A stretch of 64,000 nucleotides of DNA from Streptococcus porcinus (GTDB lineage: Bacteria > Bacillota > Bacilli > Lactobacillales > Streptococcaceae). Positions 8,014 through 17,947 of this stretch are shown in pieces. Position 1 is the first letter of the stretch, and each line of letters opens with the position of its first letter. A program made the position numbers and the translations under genes. Location of the stretch: contig NZ_LR594036.1 of assembly GCF_901542335.1 (NCBI RefSeq), positions 1,984,001 to 2,048,000 of the forward strand. The letters are read 5' to 3'. The notes under the pieces are model-generated. The model did no database searches and had not been told where the DNA came from. It saw only the letters and a program-made list of their open reading frames with translations.

Positions 8014-9324
8014 CTAATCATCCATTTCTAAACATTGTCTTAAGCGGTAATGATCACTTTTTGAGGAAAAAACTGCTTTGGGATAGTCAGCTAGTATGTC
8101 AAAAATATAGACCGAACTTTCTGACATTTCACTTTCAGACTTTCTTCTATTGTCGTCAAATAATTGACTGATGTCAACTCTCTTTACTTTTGTACTATTT
8201 TCAATAATGAAAAACTGCTTCTTACCCTGATAGAAATAGGCAACTGAGATAAACGGCCTTCTGCTACCTTTTGCTGTCATAATCGCATGATCGAATAATT
8301 TTGATAAAAGTGGTACTAAATCTAATATTTCAATATAGTTTTCACTTATAGTATCAGGAATTTCTAGATAAACATCAATTTCCTGCTGCTTTGCCTCAAG
8401 TAACTTTGCATTAATCAATGATTTAATAACAGCTTCTTTTATGTTTCCTAAAGAATTGAAATCTGGTCCTAAAACCTCCATAGCTTTGCCAGATTCTCTA
8501 ACAATATTACGATAAACATATGAAATATCAGCAAGATTGCCACGATCAATACTATCTTTTAAACTAATCATAATATTTTCAGAATCATGTTTTATCGTTC
8601 GAATATCACGATAGAGTTGCTCAATATGATTATTGTAATTTTCTAAATAAAGAACCCTCTCTCTTTCCGCTTGTCTAATTTCAGCTTTTAGTTGATCTTT
8701 AGCAAAGCGGTCTAATTTTATAACCACAGTCATCATAATAACTAAATAAATAAAAATAAATAAAGTTCGATAATTTAAGAAATAGGATTGATAAACTGTG
8801 TCAAAATGAGCAAAAAAGTGAATGATTAAATAATAGGCCACCATAGCAAAATTCATACCGATTAACCATGTTTTAAGTTTATTATGGGAAATAAACCTTA
8901 TCAGGTTAAAATTAAATCCAAACATAAAATTAAAAAGATTAGCTACTGGAAGAATTAATAGGTAGGAAAACTCTAGTAACGTAAAATTAGAAACAATCTT
9001 GTCCCCCGTCAAACCAGTCACAATAGGTAAAATAATCCCTGATATTACTCGAAATACCACTTCTACAAGCATGACCGAAAAAAAACCATAAAAAATATGT
9101 TCTGACCATCTTTTACTCGGGTGAACAAAGTAGCTAACAAGCACTAACAATATCGGATCTACCATAATAAAGCTAGCTGTCAAAAAGTTTAAAATTAAAA
9201 AAATAATAAAAAGTCCAGAAATTTTATATAGGGATAATGAGATACTAGTGCATTTTTGAAAAATGAACCAATCTGCCATAAACACAATAAAACAAAACAG
9301 AATAACCTGCAAATTGTTCACCAT
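8014..9324 (-). CDS. fasC: Sensor kinase homologue FasC (histidine kept, ATPase degenerate)
   Basis: Membrane sensor of the HPK10 (AgrC/ComD) class, 436 residues. The first ~200 residues are six or seven hydrophobic segments; a coiled linker follows (KAEIRQAERERV). The phospho-acceptor box IKHDSEN holds His246. The ATPase-like region is degraded: the N-box DNAxxxAxE is D-H-A-I-M-T-A here (His346 for Asn, Met349 for Glu) and there is no glycine-rich G-box before the C-terminus. It therefore looks able to accept but not donate phosphate. It follows fasB with no gap and overlaps fasA's region. Confidence 0.88.
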   Translation of the reverse strand: MVNNLQVILFCFIVFMADWFIFQKCTSISLSLYKISGLFIIFLILNFLTASFIMVDPILLVLVSYFVHPSKRWSEHIFYGFFSVMLVEVVFRVISGIILPIVTGLTGDKIVSNFTLLEFSYLLILPVANLFNFMFGFNFNLIRFISHNKLKTWLIGMNFAMVAYYLIIHFFAHFDTVYQSYFLNYRTLFIFIYLVIMMTVVIKLDRFAKDQLKAEIRQAERERVLYLENYNNHIEQLYRDIRTIKHDSENIMISLKDSIDRGNLADISYVYRNIVRESGKAMEVLGPDFNSLGNIKEAVIKSLINAKLLEAKQQEIDVYLEIPDTISENYIEILDLVPLLSKLFDHAIMTAKGSRRPFISVAYFYQGKKQFFIIENSTKVKRVDISQLFDDNRRKSESEMSESSVYIFDILADYPKAVFSSKSDHYRLRQCLEMDD

Positions 9325-10671
9325 TTAGACTCCGCTTTCTTTTGTAATTGTTATGAGCTGTTGAAAAGTATAATCCTTACTTTGAGTACTTAAACTTAGA
9401 TTAGAGTATTTTTGTACGATGTTTAAAACGTTAGCTAATCCGATTCCTCGTCCTTTACCTTTTGTTGAAACTCCCTCTTTAAAAATCCGATTAATATTAA
9501 CTCGCTTTTCTAAACAGGAGTTTGCAACAACCAAAATCTGTTTCCCCTCTGATTTAAAATAAGCAATAGTGATTGTTTTAGCTGCTGACTCAATTGCAGC
9601 TTCAATAGCATTATCACAGAAAATAGATATGAGAAGTAAGAGGTCGAAACGAGAAATATAAGTATTATTAATGTAATCTGGCACCTCTAGATTAACTGTT
9701 ATCCCTAATTTTTCAGCCTTTATAATTTTTGCCGATAAGAGACTCTTAATAGAAGGCATGCCTATATTACTCAATTTTGAAATATTATAGTGCTTATCAT
9801 CCCAATATTCTCTAGCTTCTGTAACCGTAGACTCATAGACATTTCGGATTAAGGAAATATCTTCTGCTTCGATAGTTTTCCCTAAAATAACTAGTTTGTT
9901 AAAATAAGTATCTTTAAAAACGGTAATTTCCTTATACAACTTTTCCAAATGATTACCATACTGCACTAAATTTTCGATGTAGTTCTCTTTTTCTCTTCTC
10001 AATGCTCTTTCTAAATGTAGCTTAGAGAGGCGATTAAAATAAGCTAGCAAAAATAAAAAAATTATCGAAAATGTCAGATAAAAAATTTGATAGGATCGAG
10101 GGAGACTATTTGGATACAGATAAAACAGAAATGGATCTTCAAAACCTAAAATTAGAAAAATATCAATATAGTAAGCAAAGATAAAAATCAGCATAATCGC
10201 AACAAATCGTTTAGCATCTTCAGAATGTTCATTTTCATATATTTTTTTATAATCCTTACCAATCAAATATGAAAACAGTTGGAGACTTGGAAAGAGCAAA
10301 AGATAAGCCAACAAATTGATCCACAAATGATCTGTCACCTGAACATGTATCTGAAAAAGATAAGGAATCAAGCAAGAGGCTAAAAAGCGTGACACCAAAT
10401 CTACAAAGACACTAGGAGCCAACGCTAGATATAAGGTTCGATAGCTGAACACACGGTACCCATGTATAATTAAGATTACCCAAAAGAGCAAAGGATCAAT
10501 TAAGAGCGGAGCTAATACAGGCACTTGATTAAAGAATAAAGCAACTGCTGTAATCAACATTTTTTTCCAAAAAGAAAGTTTTAAATCTGAAAAAAAACTC
10601 AGAACACTAATCTCAGAAAAATAAAACACTATAATAGATAGTTGAAATCCTAGTAACTGAATGGGCGTCAT
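9325..10671 (-). CDS. fasB: Sensor kinase homologue FasB (ATPase kept, acceptor histidine missing)
   Basis: First gene of fasBCA, 448 residues. About six membrane spans fill residues 1-210, then a coiled linker. Aligned without gaps to FasC over NHLEKLYKEI onward, the acceptor histidine position is Asp254 and the next residue Thr255, so autophosphorylation on the usual residue is impossible. The HATPase_c domain is intact: N-box CDNAIEAA (Asn354) and G-box GKGRGIGL (405-412). The pattern is the mirror image of FasC and suggests that the two act as a heterodimer with trans-phosphorylation. AGGAAAGGAAG precedes the ATG. Confidence 0.88.
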   Translation of the reverse strand: MTPIQLLGFQLSIIVFYFSEISVLSFFSDLKLSFWKKMLITAVALFFNQVPVLAPLLIDPLLFWVILIIHGYRVFSYRTLYLALAPSVFVDLVSRFLASCLIPYLFQIHVQVTDHLWINLLAYLLLFPSLQLFSYLIGKDYKKIYENEHSEDAKRFVAIMLIFIFAYYIDIFLILGFEDPFLFYLYPNSLPRSYQIFYLTFSIIFLFLLAYFNRLSKLHLERALRREKENYIENLVQYGNHLEKLYKEITVFKDTYFNKLVILGKTIEAEDISLIRNVYESTVTEAREYWDDKHYNISKLSNIGMPSIKSLLSAKIIKAEKLGITVNLEVPDYINNTYISRFDLLLLISIFCDNAIEAAIESAAKTITIAYFKSEGKQILVVANSCLEKRVNINRIFKEGVSTKGKGRGIGLANVLNIVQKYSNLSLSTQSKDYTFQQLITITKESGV

Positions 10672-10732
10672 TGGACTTCCTTTCCTCGTTATTTATGTAA
10701 CCCATATATTCTATCATATATAGTTCTCAAGA

Positions 10733-10762
10733 ATTATACCTTTTTTATTACAAATATTTCAA
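10733..10762 (-). promoter_or_regulatory. fasB promoter
   Basis: Minus strand TTGAAA (10757-10762), 18-base spacer, TATAAT (10733-10738), about 60 bases before fasB. The rest of the 10672-11050 gap holds only the gltX terminator; no gene seen. Confidence 0.6.
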
Positions 10763-10975
10763 AAACAGATATTACTTTCAGCAACTACTCCTAAAATTGT
10801 CTTATTGCTTATCTAGAAAGCTCTGTCCAAAACATCTCTAAACAAATAGAAACTTAAAATATCCTCTTTATAAGTCTGTTACAAAAAAAATTATGATAGA
10901 AAATTTTCTATCAACCTTTGATATATATAACTAACGATATCATTACAGCTACTTCATAATTAACTAGTCTTAAAG

Positions 10976-11005
10976 AGAAAAAGAGAAGACCTGATTGGTC
11001 CTCTC
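10976..11005 (-). terminator. gltX terminator
   Basis: Stem GAGAGGACC / GGTCTTCTC (minus strand, two G-T or mismatched pairs) with five-base loop followed by TTTTTCTCTTT, 45 bases past the gltX stop. Confidence 0.75.
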
Positions 11006-11050
11006 TAAGTCTTAACTCATTAGAATTGACAAAAAGTCAACAGTCCTGAT

Positions 11051-12496
11051 TTAAAGCATGTTATTGATATGTTCAATTGATTTTTCACGACCAAGAAGAT
11101 AAATGGTATTTGGTAATTCTGGTCCATGCATTTCACCTGAGACAGCGATACGAATTGGCATGAAAAGGTTTTTCCCTTTAATGCCAGTTTCTTTTTGAAC
11201 AGCCTTAATCTGCGGAAAAATATTTTCAGGTTGAAATTCTTCGTCTGACATAGCTTCCAATTTTTCCTTAAAGGCTTTCAAGACTGTCGGAACTGTTTCG
11301 CCAGCCATAAGTTCTTTTTCAGCTGCTGTTAACTCAGGAAAATCACTAAAGAAGAGATCTGTTAAAGGCACGATTTCATCAGCCGATCTCAATTGTGGTT
11401 GATAAAGTTCCACTAATTTTTCAGCTTTGTCCGTTAAACGACCAGCAGCTTCCAAAAAAGGCTTACAAAGGTCAAAGACTTTGGCAGAATCAGCTTTTTT
11501 CAGATAATCGTTACTCATCCAATCCATTTTCTTTTGGTCAAAGGCAGCTGGTGATTTGCTAAGGCGATTTTCATCAAAAAGATCAATTAACTGCTGACGT
11601 GTGAAAATCTCATCTTCCCCACCAGGATTCCAGCCTAAAAGCGCAATAAAATTAAAAACAGCCTCAGGCATATAGCCTTTTTTACGGTAATCTTCGATAA
11701 ATTGGAGAGTGTCAGTATCACGTTTGGATAACTTTTTCCCAGTTTCAGAATTAATAATCAAGGTCATGTGACCAAATGCAGGTGCTTCCCAACCGAGGGC
11801 TTCATAAACCATTAATTGTTTTGGAGTATTCGCGATATGGTCATCTCCACGGATAACATGTGAAATTTGCATGTCATGGTCATCAACAACCACGGCAAAG
11901 TTATAAGTTGGATAGCCATCTTTTTTCTGTATAACCCAATCACCACCGATGTTACCACCTTCAAATTCAATATCACCTTTAACCATGTCAGTCCATTTGT
12001 AGATACCTGACTCATTGACTTTTAAGCGAACTGTCGGGATAATGCCTTGGGATTCACGGTCTGCGATATAAGCTAATTTTTCCTCTTCAGACATGCCAAT
12101 AAACTCGTTAATGTATCGAGGCGTTTCGCCAGCTGCCTCTTGACGTTCACGTTCTGCAGCTAGTTCTTCTTCTGTGACATAAGATTTATAGGCTAAGCCT
12201 TTTTCTAAAAGAAGATCAATATATTTCTGATAGAGTTCAAGACGTTCTGACTGACGGTAGTTTGCATGGGTTTCAGGGCTTTCATCCCAATCAATACCTA
12301 ACCATTTAAGGTTCTCAAGCTGGGAGCGCTCGCCATCTGCTACGTGGCGTTTGCGGTCAGTATCTTCAATACGAATAATAAAAGTACCACCGTGATGGCG
12401 GGCATATAGATAGTTAAAGAGTGCGGTACGGGCATTACCAATATGCAATAACCCTGTTGGACTTGGTGCATAGCGCACACGAATTGGTTTAGACAT
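11051..12496 (-). CDS. gltX: Glutamyl-tRNA synthetase
   Basis: Class I aminoacyl-tRNA synthetase charging tRNA-Glu (and, in organisms with GatCAB, tRNA-Gln). HIGH motif is HIGN in [14 protein letters not shown] near residue 16; KMSKS-type motif is KLSKRDTD near residue 245. Length 481 is normal for the bacterial enzyme. The start is ATG 12496 ([12 protein letters not shown]), with GGAG eight bases upstream; the ten extra codons of the longer frame are not supported. It has its own promoter at 12609-12638 and terminator. Confidence 0.96.
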   Translation of the reverse strand: MSKPIRVRYAPSPTGLLHIGNARTALFNYLYARHHGGTFIIRIEDTDRKRHVADGERSQLENLKWLGIDWDESPETHANYRQSERLELYQKYIDLLLEKGLAYKSYVTEEELAAERERQEAAGETPRYINEFIGMSEEEKLAYIADRESQGIIPTVRLKVNESGIYKWTDMVKGDIEFEGGNIGGDWVIQKKDGYPTYNFAVVVDDHDMQISHVIRGDDHIANTPKQLMVYEALGWEAPAFGHMTLIINSETGKKLSKRDTDTLQFIEDYRKKGYMPEAVFNFIALLGWNPGGEDEIFTRQQLIDLFDENRLSKSPAAFDQKKMDWMSNDYLKKADSAKVFDLCKPFLEAAGRLTDKAEKLVELYQPQLRSADEIVPLTDLFFSDFPELTAAEKELMAGETVPTVLKAFKEKLEAMSDEEFQPENIFPQIKAVQKETGIKGKNLFMPIRIAVSGEMHGPELPNTIYLLGREKSIEHINNML

Positions 12497-12608
12497 TCTA
12501 TTTCTCCTCTTCCTGTTAGACATCATTAGGGTCAGTTAAAAACAAGCAACACTAAAGTTGAACTTGTTTTTTGATTTAATATACTAATGAATGATTCAAA
12601 TCACATCT

Positions 12609-12638
12609 ATTATAGCACATTTTATAGGCCTGAGTGAA
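12609..12638 (-). promoter_or_regulatory. gltX promoter
   Basis: Minus strand TTCACT (12633-12638), 18-base spacer, TATAAT (12609-12614), about 110 bases before gltX. Confidence 0.6.
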
Positions 12639-12642
12639 GAAA

Positions 12643-12666
12643 ATCAGTCTTATGCAGACTGATTAA
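12643..12666 (-). terminator. Hairpin, probable terminator after the carbonic anhydrase gene
   Basis: Eight-base stem AATCAGTC / GACTGATT with seven-base loop, followed by TTCTT on the minus strand. It is 220 bases from the stop, so an intervening transcript cannot be ruled out. The stretch 12667-12883 holds only a small GTAGG/CCTAC dyad and no gene. Confidence 0.5.
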
Positions 12667-12883
12667 AATGATATCGTCAAATTATTGAGAACAATTTTTA
12701 ATGCTCATCGATTATCCTATCCTTTGTAGAGATAAAAGATATAGCTACAAGCTAACGTAGGGGTCCTACTCCAAGCAACAAGGTGAGTCTTGCCATTAAA
12801 TAACACTCTTCTCACAGTCTATAATTAAAATATTAATTACCATATTAAAGGAAGAGAAAAACTTGCGTTCTCCTAGCTATTAT

Positions 12884-13384
12884 TTATTTTAAAAAAACTT
12901 GCGTCATTTTACCAGTATCAACATCATAAACAGCTCCATTAATGTCAACATCATCTGGAATCAGCGGAGATTCTTGCAGTACACGCATATCTTCTCGGAC
13001 TGATTCTGCTACATCTTGGAAAGGTAAGAAATCCTGACCTGATACATCTATTCCAAGCTTTTGCTGGATATGTTCCGCAAAGCTTTGGTTAGTAAATGTT
13101 TGAGCACCACAGTCCGTATGATGTAATACCACAATTTCACGCGTTCCCATTTGCTGCTGTGAAATAACCAAAGATCGTATCATATCATCTGTCACACGAC
13201 CGCCAGCATTTCTCAAAATATGGGCATCACCAAGTGCTAACCCTAAAGCTTGGGCAACATGCAAGCGAGAATCCATACAGGTTACGATAGCAACACGCGT
13301 TTTAGGCTTAAGTGGTAGGTGAGCTGTTCCATGAAGTTCAACATAGGCACTATTAGCTGCCATAAAACTTTTAAAATATGACAT
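12884..13384 (-). CDS. Beta-class carbonic anhydrase
   Basis: Interconverts CO2 and bicarbonate, supplying bicarbonate for biosynthesis in ambient air. The 166-residue protein has the zinc motifs CMDSR (Cys-x-Asp-x-Arg) and HHTDC (His-x-x-Cys) at the spacing of small beta-class enzymes and the conserved ILRNAGGR loop. Cytoplasmic, no signal. Single gene between gltX and radA with ribosome site AAGGAGA at the ATG. Homologous streptococcal proteins carry this order near radA. Confidence 0.92.
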   Translation of the reverse strand: MSYFKSFMAANSAYVELHGTAHLPLKPKTRVAIVTCMDSRLHVAQALGLALGDAHILRNAGGRVTDDMIRSLVISQQQMGTREIVVLHHTDCGAQTFTNQSFAEHIQQKLGIDVSGQDFLPFQDVAESVREDMRVLQESPLIPDDVDINGAVYDVDTGKMTQVFLK

Positions 13385-13538
13385 AATTTCTCCTTAGTAA
13401 ATGTAGCGATAAACTACCAGTTTGTGACATCATATCATTTTAAACTTAAAAACTCTAAGTATTTAACCCTGATTCATTTCCCATTACCAATAATTTTTGG
13501 AGACTGAAGATAAGGTAATAGCACTGACATTATTATTT

Positions 13539-14906
13539 CTAAGCTTTAGAGAAAACAGCTTTAAGAACCTCTCCTACCGTGGATACACCAACAACTTCTA
13601 TATTTTTAGGAATATCTAACCCTTGTAAAGCATTTTTAGGGACATGAATCTTGGTGAATCCAAGCTTAGCTGCTTCATTAATTCTTTGTTCAATACGAGT
13701 CACCCGTCTAATCTCACCCGTCAAACCAATTTCTCCTAGAAAGGCCTCTTGAGGATTGGTTGGCAGTTCCTTATAACTTGAAGCAATGGCCACAGCCACA
13801 GCTAAGTCAATAGCCGGCTCATCTAACTTAACGCCTCCAGCAGCTTTCAAATAGGCATCCTGATTCTGTAGCAGCAAACCACAGCGCTTTTCTAAAACAG
13901 CCATAATCAAACTAACTCGATTGAAATCTAGCCCTGTTGTTGTCCTCCTAGCATTACCAAAAACAGTTGGGGTTACTAAAGATTGAACCTCTGCTAAAAT
14001 CGGGCGACTACCTTCCATAGTGACCACAATAGCTGAACCTGTGGCACCGTCTAAGCGTTCCTCTAGGAAAACTTGACTAGGATTAATAACCTCAACCAGC
14101 CCACCTGATTGCATTTCAAAAATACCAATTTCATTGGTCGAGCCAAAACGATTTTTAACAGCCCTTAAAATTCTAAAGGTATGATGACGTTCACCTTCAA
14201 AATAGAGGACTGTATCCACCATATGTTCCAACATTCTTGGTCCTGCTATGGTTCCTTCTTTAGTAACGTGCCCAACTATAAAGGTCGCAATATTATTAGT
14301 CTTCGCTAATTGCATGAGTTCCGCTGTTACTTCTCTAACTTGACTAACAGACCCTTGAACACCTGAGCTATCAGGACTCATAATGGTTTGAATGGAATCA
14401 ATAATTAAAAAATCAGGTTGAATTTTCTCAATCTCAATCCTAATCTCTTGCATGTTGGTCTCGGCGTAGAGATAGAATTCATTATCAATCTCCCCTAAAC
14501 GTTCACTTCGCAATTTTATCTGTTCTGCCGACTCTTCTCCAGACACATATAAAACTGTTCCTTTATTAGCCAACTGAGTCGAAACTTGCAAGAGTAAGGT
14601 TGACTTCCCAATCCCCGGATCTCCACCAATCAGGATAAGGCTACCTGGAACGACTCCTCCACCAAGAACTCGATTAAATTCATCCATGTTGGTCTGAGTA
14701 CGGGAATAATTAAGATTATCAACATCTTTTAGCTTTACAGGGCGACTCTTTTCACCCGTTAGGCTAACACGCGCATTCTTAAGCTCTTGGACTTCAACTT
14801 CCTCTACAAATGAAGACCAGGCTGAACAATTGGGACAACGTCCTAGATATTTGGGAGAGTGATAACCACATTCCTGACAGACAAATGTTGCTTTTTTCTT
14901 AGCCAT
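13539..14906 (-). CDS. radA: DNA repair protein RadA (Sms)
   Basis: RecA-like helicase that promotes branch migration in recombination repair and in streptococcal transformation. Order: zinc finger CxxC...CxxC (Cys10, 13, 24, 27), Walker [10 protein letters not shown] (about 95-103), the RadA-specific KNRFG motif (251-255), and a Lon-protease-like C-terminal domain. Length 455 is typical. AAGGAAAG precedes the ATG. It is 26 bases downstream of dut and probably cotranscribed. Confidence 0.96.
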   Translation of the reverse strand: MAKKKATFVCQECGYHSPKYLGRCPNCSAWSSFVEEVEVQELKNARVSLTGEKSRPVKLKDVDNLNYSRTQTNMDEFNRVLGGGVVPGSLILIGGDPGIGKSTLLLQVSTQLANKGTVLYVSGEESAEQIKLRSERLGEIDNEFYLYAETNMQEIRIEIEKIQPDFLIIDSIQTIMSPDSSGVQGSVSQVREVTAELMQLAKTNNIATFIVGHVTKEGTIAGPRMLEHMVDTVLYFEGERHHTFRILRAVKNRFGSTNEIGIFEMQSGGLVEVINPSQVFLEERLDGATGSAIVVTMEGSRPILAEVQSLVTPTVFGNARRTTTGLDFNRVSLIMAVLEKRCGLLLQNQDAYLKAAGGVKLDEPAIDLAVAVAIASSYKELPTNPQEAFLGEIGLTGEIRRVTRIEQRINEAAKLGFTKIHVPKNALQGLDIPKNIEVVGVSTVGEVLKAVFSKA

Positions 14907-14932
14907 ATATACTTTCCTTACTGAGAGGCTTC

Positions 14933-15379
14933 TTAGTGACCTGTTGAACCAAATCCACCTGTACGAACACCATCTGCCTGATCGTCGTCCGCTAGAAGGT
15001 AGGGGCCAAAAATTGCTTGAACAATCCGTTCACCGACTTCTAGGGAGACTACCTGATCAGTAATGTTTTGCATCTGCGCAAAAATATGTCCCTCATTATT
15101 ATCATTATTATAGTAGTCGCCATCAATAACCCCAACAGAATTAATCAATACTAAGCCTTTTTTGCGAGGATTTGATGAGCGATCATATAAATAAAGAACC
15201 TCCCCTGCTTGCATATAGGCTTTCACACCGGTTGGAACTAGTTTTATCTCACCTGGGCCAATCTCTGTAGCCTTGGCTACTTTTAAATCGTAACCTGCCG
15301 CATGTTTTGTTTCTCTTTTGGGTAATAGCTGAGCAGCGTCAGCATATTCCGTAATTAACTCAAAACCACGAATTTTCAT
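14933..15379 (-). CDS. dut: dUTP diphosphatase-like protein
   Basis: Hydrolyses dUTP to dUMP and keeps uracil out of DNA. Motifs visible in the 148-residue protein: AGYDLKVA (motif 1), [13 protein letters not shown] (motif 2), GVIDGDYYN (motif 3), GERIVQAIF (motif 4) and the C-terminal glycine-rich arm TGGFGSTGH (motif 5). Motif 3 is followed by an Asn-rich insertion ([12 protein letters not shown]) as in streptococcal and phage-like dUTPases. Operon with radA. Confidence 0.93.
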   Translation of the reverse strand: MKIRGFELITEYADAAQLLPKRETKHAAGYDLKVAKATEIGPGEIKLVPTGVKAYMQAGEVLYLYDRSSNPRKKGLVLINSVGVIDGDYYNNDNNEGHIFAQMQNITDQVVSLEVGERIVQAIFGPYLLADDDQADGVRTGGFGSTGH

Positions 15380-15455
15380 TAGATTTTATCCTTTTCTCTA
15401 CAAAATTTATTCTCTCTATTATAAGTTATTCGTAAAAGAATAGCAAAAATGACCA

Positions 15456-15492
15456 CAAAAAAACATTTAATTATTCTTACTAATTAAATGTT
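15456..15492 (-). terminator. Terminator after the DUF454 gene
   Basis: Perfect 12-base stem AACATTTAATTA / TAATTAAATGTT with seven-base loop and T-run on the minus strand, immediately past the stop at 15500. Confidence 0.85.
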
Positions 15493-15499
15493 ATTAGCC

Positions 15500-15859
15500 T
15501 CATTTCTCTGGGACAAATCGGAATAATACCACAGACATGATAGTCGTCATGGTAAAGAAAATGATTTTCATCCAAATAAAGGGCATAAAAATAATTGAGA
15601 TTCCCATTAATATCCAAACTTGAACGAGAATTTGTTTTTTACGGGCACGGGGGATAATCCGTGTTTCAAGGTAGTCACCTACATAATATTTGTAAACTTT
15701 AGTGCTACGCAGCCAATTGTTAAAGCGGTCAGAACTACGCGAAAAACAAAAGCCCGCTAGTAAAAGTAAAGGTGTTGTCGGTAATAATGGCAAAGGTATG
15801 CCTAAGATTGCCAAGGCAAAACTAAGGCAGCCAGCACTGATATATAATGTTTTTTTCAT
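15500..15859 (-). CDS. DUF454 (YbaN-type) small membrane protein
   Basis: About 119 residues with one hydrophobic hairpin at the N-terminus containing GIPLPLLPTTPLLLLAGFCF, the family's conserved segment, then the cytoplasmic stretch FNNWLRSTKVYKYY and two more membrane segments. Function of the family is not established. I start at ATG 15859 (AAGGA seven bases upstream) rather than the in-frame ATG 15874. It is a single gene with its own terminator. Confidence 0.85.
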   Translation of the reverse strand: MKKTLYISAGCLSFALAILGIPLPLLPTTPLLLLAGFCFSRSSDRFNNWLRSTKVYKYYVGDYLETRIIPRARKKQILVQVWILMGISIIFMPFIWMKIIFFTMTTIMSVVLFRFVPEK

Positions 15860-15964
15860 GATAATCCTTTTCATTTCTTACTATTATATCAAAAATAAAA
15901 GGGACTCGCTCTTTCTATGTTTTCTAGGCTTAGATCATATATAAATGAATAATTCAGAAAATAA

Positions 15965-15993
15965 TTGCTATTCTTATATTAAAGCGGTATCAT
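15965..15993 (+). promoter_or_regulatory. Promoter of the flavoprotein gene pair
   Basis: TTGCTA (15965-15970), 17-base spacer, TATCAT (15988-15993), about 45 bases before the ATG at 16040. Confidence 0.6.
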
Positions 15994-16039
15994 TGTAATG
16001 AGAAAAAGTTCTTGAAATTTTAGAAATAGAGGAATTATT

Positions 16040-16642
16040 ATGAAAGTCATTGGTCTTGTTGGTACAAATTCAAGTCATTCCACTAACCGTCAACTTCTCC
16101 AATATATGTCAAATCATTTTGCAGATAAAGCAGAAATTGAATTAATGGAAATCAAAGATTTTCCTCTCTTCAATAAACCTGCTAACAAAGAGTTGCCTAA
16201 AATAGTCACTGAAATGGCTGCTAAAATTGAAGAAGCCGATGGTGTCATTATCGGTACACCTGAATACGACCATTCAGTGCCCGCTTCATTGATGAATGCT
16301 TTAGCTTGGCTATCTTATGGAATTTATCCCTTGCTTGGTAAGCCAGTGATGATCACCGGGGCTTCTTACGGAACTTTGGGCTCCTCGCGGGCGCAATTGC
16401 AATTACGGCAAATCTTAAATGCTCCTGAGTTAAAAGCAACTGTTCTGCCAGATGAATTTTTGCTTTCCCATTCTTTACAAGCATTTGATGCTAACGGTAA
16501 TCTCTTTGATTTAGAAACCATTCAAAAATTGGATGCTATCTTTGATGATTTCCGAATTTTTGTTAAGATTGCTGGAAAACTATCACATGCTCAGGAACTT
16601 TTACGTAAAGAGGCTGAGGATTTTGACTGGGAAAACTTGTAA
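16040..16642 (+). CDS. NAD(P)H-dependent FMN reductase family protein
   Basis: Flavodoxin-fold protein of the FMN_red family, 200 residues, cytoplasmic. The phosphate loop [11 protein letters not shown] follows strand 1; [21 protein letters not shown] is the family's substrate/flavin signature, and [20 protein letters not shown] forms the isoalloxazine-side loop. Likely two-electron reductase of flavin, quinone or azo compounds; substrate unknown. It is 17 bases before a second gene of the same family on the same strand, with matching promoter upstream, so the two are an operon arisen by duplication. Confidence 0.88.
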   Translation: MKVIGLVGTNSSHSTNRQLLQYMSNHFADKAEIELMEIKDFPLFNKPANKELPKIVTEMAAKIEEADGVIIGTPEYDHSVPASLMNALAWLSYGIYPLLGKPVMITGASYGTLGSSRAQLQLRQILNAPELKATVLPDEFLLSHSLQAFDANGNLFDLETIQKLDAIFDDFRIFVKIAGKLSHAQELLRKEAEDFDWENL

Positions 16643-16659
16643 TAAGAAAGGACCTTACT

Positions 16660-17904
16660 ATGAAATTTGTCGCTATTGTTGGCTCAAATGCAGAACAATC
16701 TTACAACCGAATGTTGTTAGAGTTTATGAGACGCCACTTTAAATTAAAATGTGAGATTGAAGTTTTAGAAATCAAAGATATTCCCATGTTTAACCAAGAT
16801 CAAGATCAATCTGATTGCTTTGCCATTAGATACCTCTACCATAAAATCACGCGTGCAGATGGCGTCATTATTGCAACACCTGAACACAACCATACGATTA
16901 CACCCGCTCTGAAGAGTACTCTTGAATGGTTATCCTTTAAGCTTCACCCACTTGAAAACAAGCCAGTTATGATTGTTGGTGCCTCTTATTATGATCAAGG
17001 GACCTCACGTGCTCAAGTTCACCTTCGTAAAATCTTAGAAGCACCTGGTGTTAATGCATTTACACTTCCAGGAAATGAATTTTTGCTTGGTAAGGCTAAA
17101 GAGGCTTTTGATAACAGTGGCAATATTAGTAACGAGGGGACTGTTTTGTTCTTAGAAAGTTGTCTTGATAATTTTATTAAATATGTAAAAGTTGTCTCAT
17201 CACTCCGCCAACCTAAAGCAATTGAGCCTGAGGATTTGGATTGTGGGAAGCCAATTTCAACAACAATCAAGGAAGTCGACCCAGACGATCCTGACTGGTT
17301 GGAAAAAGCTGCTAAAATCGTCAATGCTGTTGAAGGGGACACCTACGTCAAGTTGGATCATGGTCTCCTAACAGTCAATCAACTCAACATGTTCTTAAAA
17401 GCTATGCCATTTGAATTAACTTACTCAGACGATAATAACCAATTTTTATACTACAATAATGCTCATCAAGATCCTGAAACCATGTATGCAAAGCGTCTTC
17501 CTGAACAAGTTGGCAATCGTCTATCAACTGTCCATGGTTCGCTTCCACCTGGACGTATGAAAAATGTGGAGTGGGTAATTGGTTCTTTACGTAATGGTAA
17601 TGAAGAATATGTACGCACCATCGTTCCTGGATCTCCGGCTGAAGTCATCAATACACATAACTATCAAGCTATGTATTATCCTGATGGCTCATTCTCAGGC
17701 ATCAACGAAATTGTCTTCAACTTCAAACCATGGTTGGACTGGTATTTAAAAGAAACGGGTCAACATTTGGTAGGAGGAAAAGCTAATGCAATACCTACTT
17801 CCCATACAAGCGTTGATGCCACATCTGGTGCCTCAGATACTGGGATAGCTACCAGTCCCGTAGTCGCTGAAGCCGATGCTACGTCGGGTGCTTCTGAGCA
17901 TTAA
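16660..17904 (+). CDS. FMN reductase fused to a PAS-like domain
   Basis: Residues 1-180 repeat the flavodoxin-fold FMN_red domain ([44 protein letters not shown]). Residues ~205-245 resemble a small DUF1858-like/linker part, and ~245-375 a PAS-type domain of the DUF438 kind ([44 protein letters not shown]). The tail carries two copies of DATSGAS. The fusion suggests a reductase whose flavin activity is gated by, or sensed through, a PAS pocket. Ribosome site AGAAAGGA. Length 414 is normal for this fused type. Confidence 0.85.
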   Translation: MKFVAIVGSNAEQSYNRMLLEFMRRHFKLKCEIEVLEIKDIPMFNQDQDQSDCFAIRYLYHKITRADGVIIATPEHNHTITPALKSTLEWLSFKLHPLENKPVMIVGASYYDQGTSRAQVHLRKILEAPGVNAFTLPGNEFLLGKAKEAFDNSGNISNEGTVLFLESCLDNFIKYVKVVSSLRQPKAIEPEDLDCGKPISTTIKEVDPDDPDWLEKAAKIVNAVEGDTYVKLDHGLLTVNQLNMFLKAMPFELTYSDDNNQFLYYNNAHQDPETMYAKRLPEQVGNRLSTVHGSLPPGRMKNVEWVIGSLRNGNEEYVRTIVPGSPAEVINTHNYQAMYYPDGSFSGINEIVFNFKPWLDWYLKETGQHLVGGKANAIPTSHTSVDATSGASDTGIATSPVVAEADATSGASEH

Positions 17905-17912
17905 ATTTAAAT

Positions 17913-17947
17913 CAAAAAACAACTTTTCATAACAAAAGTTGTTTTTT
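17913..17947. terminator. Bidirectional terminator between flavoprotein gene and queH
   Basis: Stem CAACTTTT / AAAAGTTG flanked by A-run and T-run, so it works on both strands; it overlaps the queH stop. Confidence 0.85.

Noticed and set aside
12720..12790. Possible T-box or riboswitch in the gltX-upstream gap
   Set aside because: There is a GTAGG/CCTAC dyad but no T-box AGGGTGG element, no specifier stem and no terminator/antiterminator pair before gltX.
17019..17342. 107-codon minus-strand frame inside the fused flavoprotein
   Set aside because: Shadow of the plus-strand gene; its codon use and lack of ribosome site do not support it.
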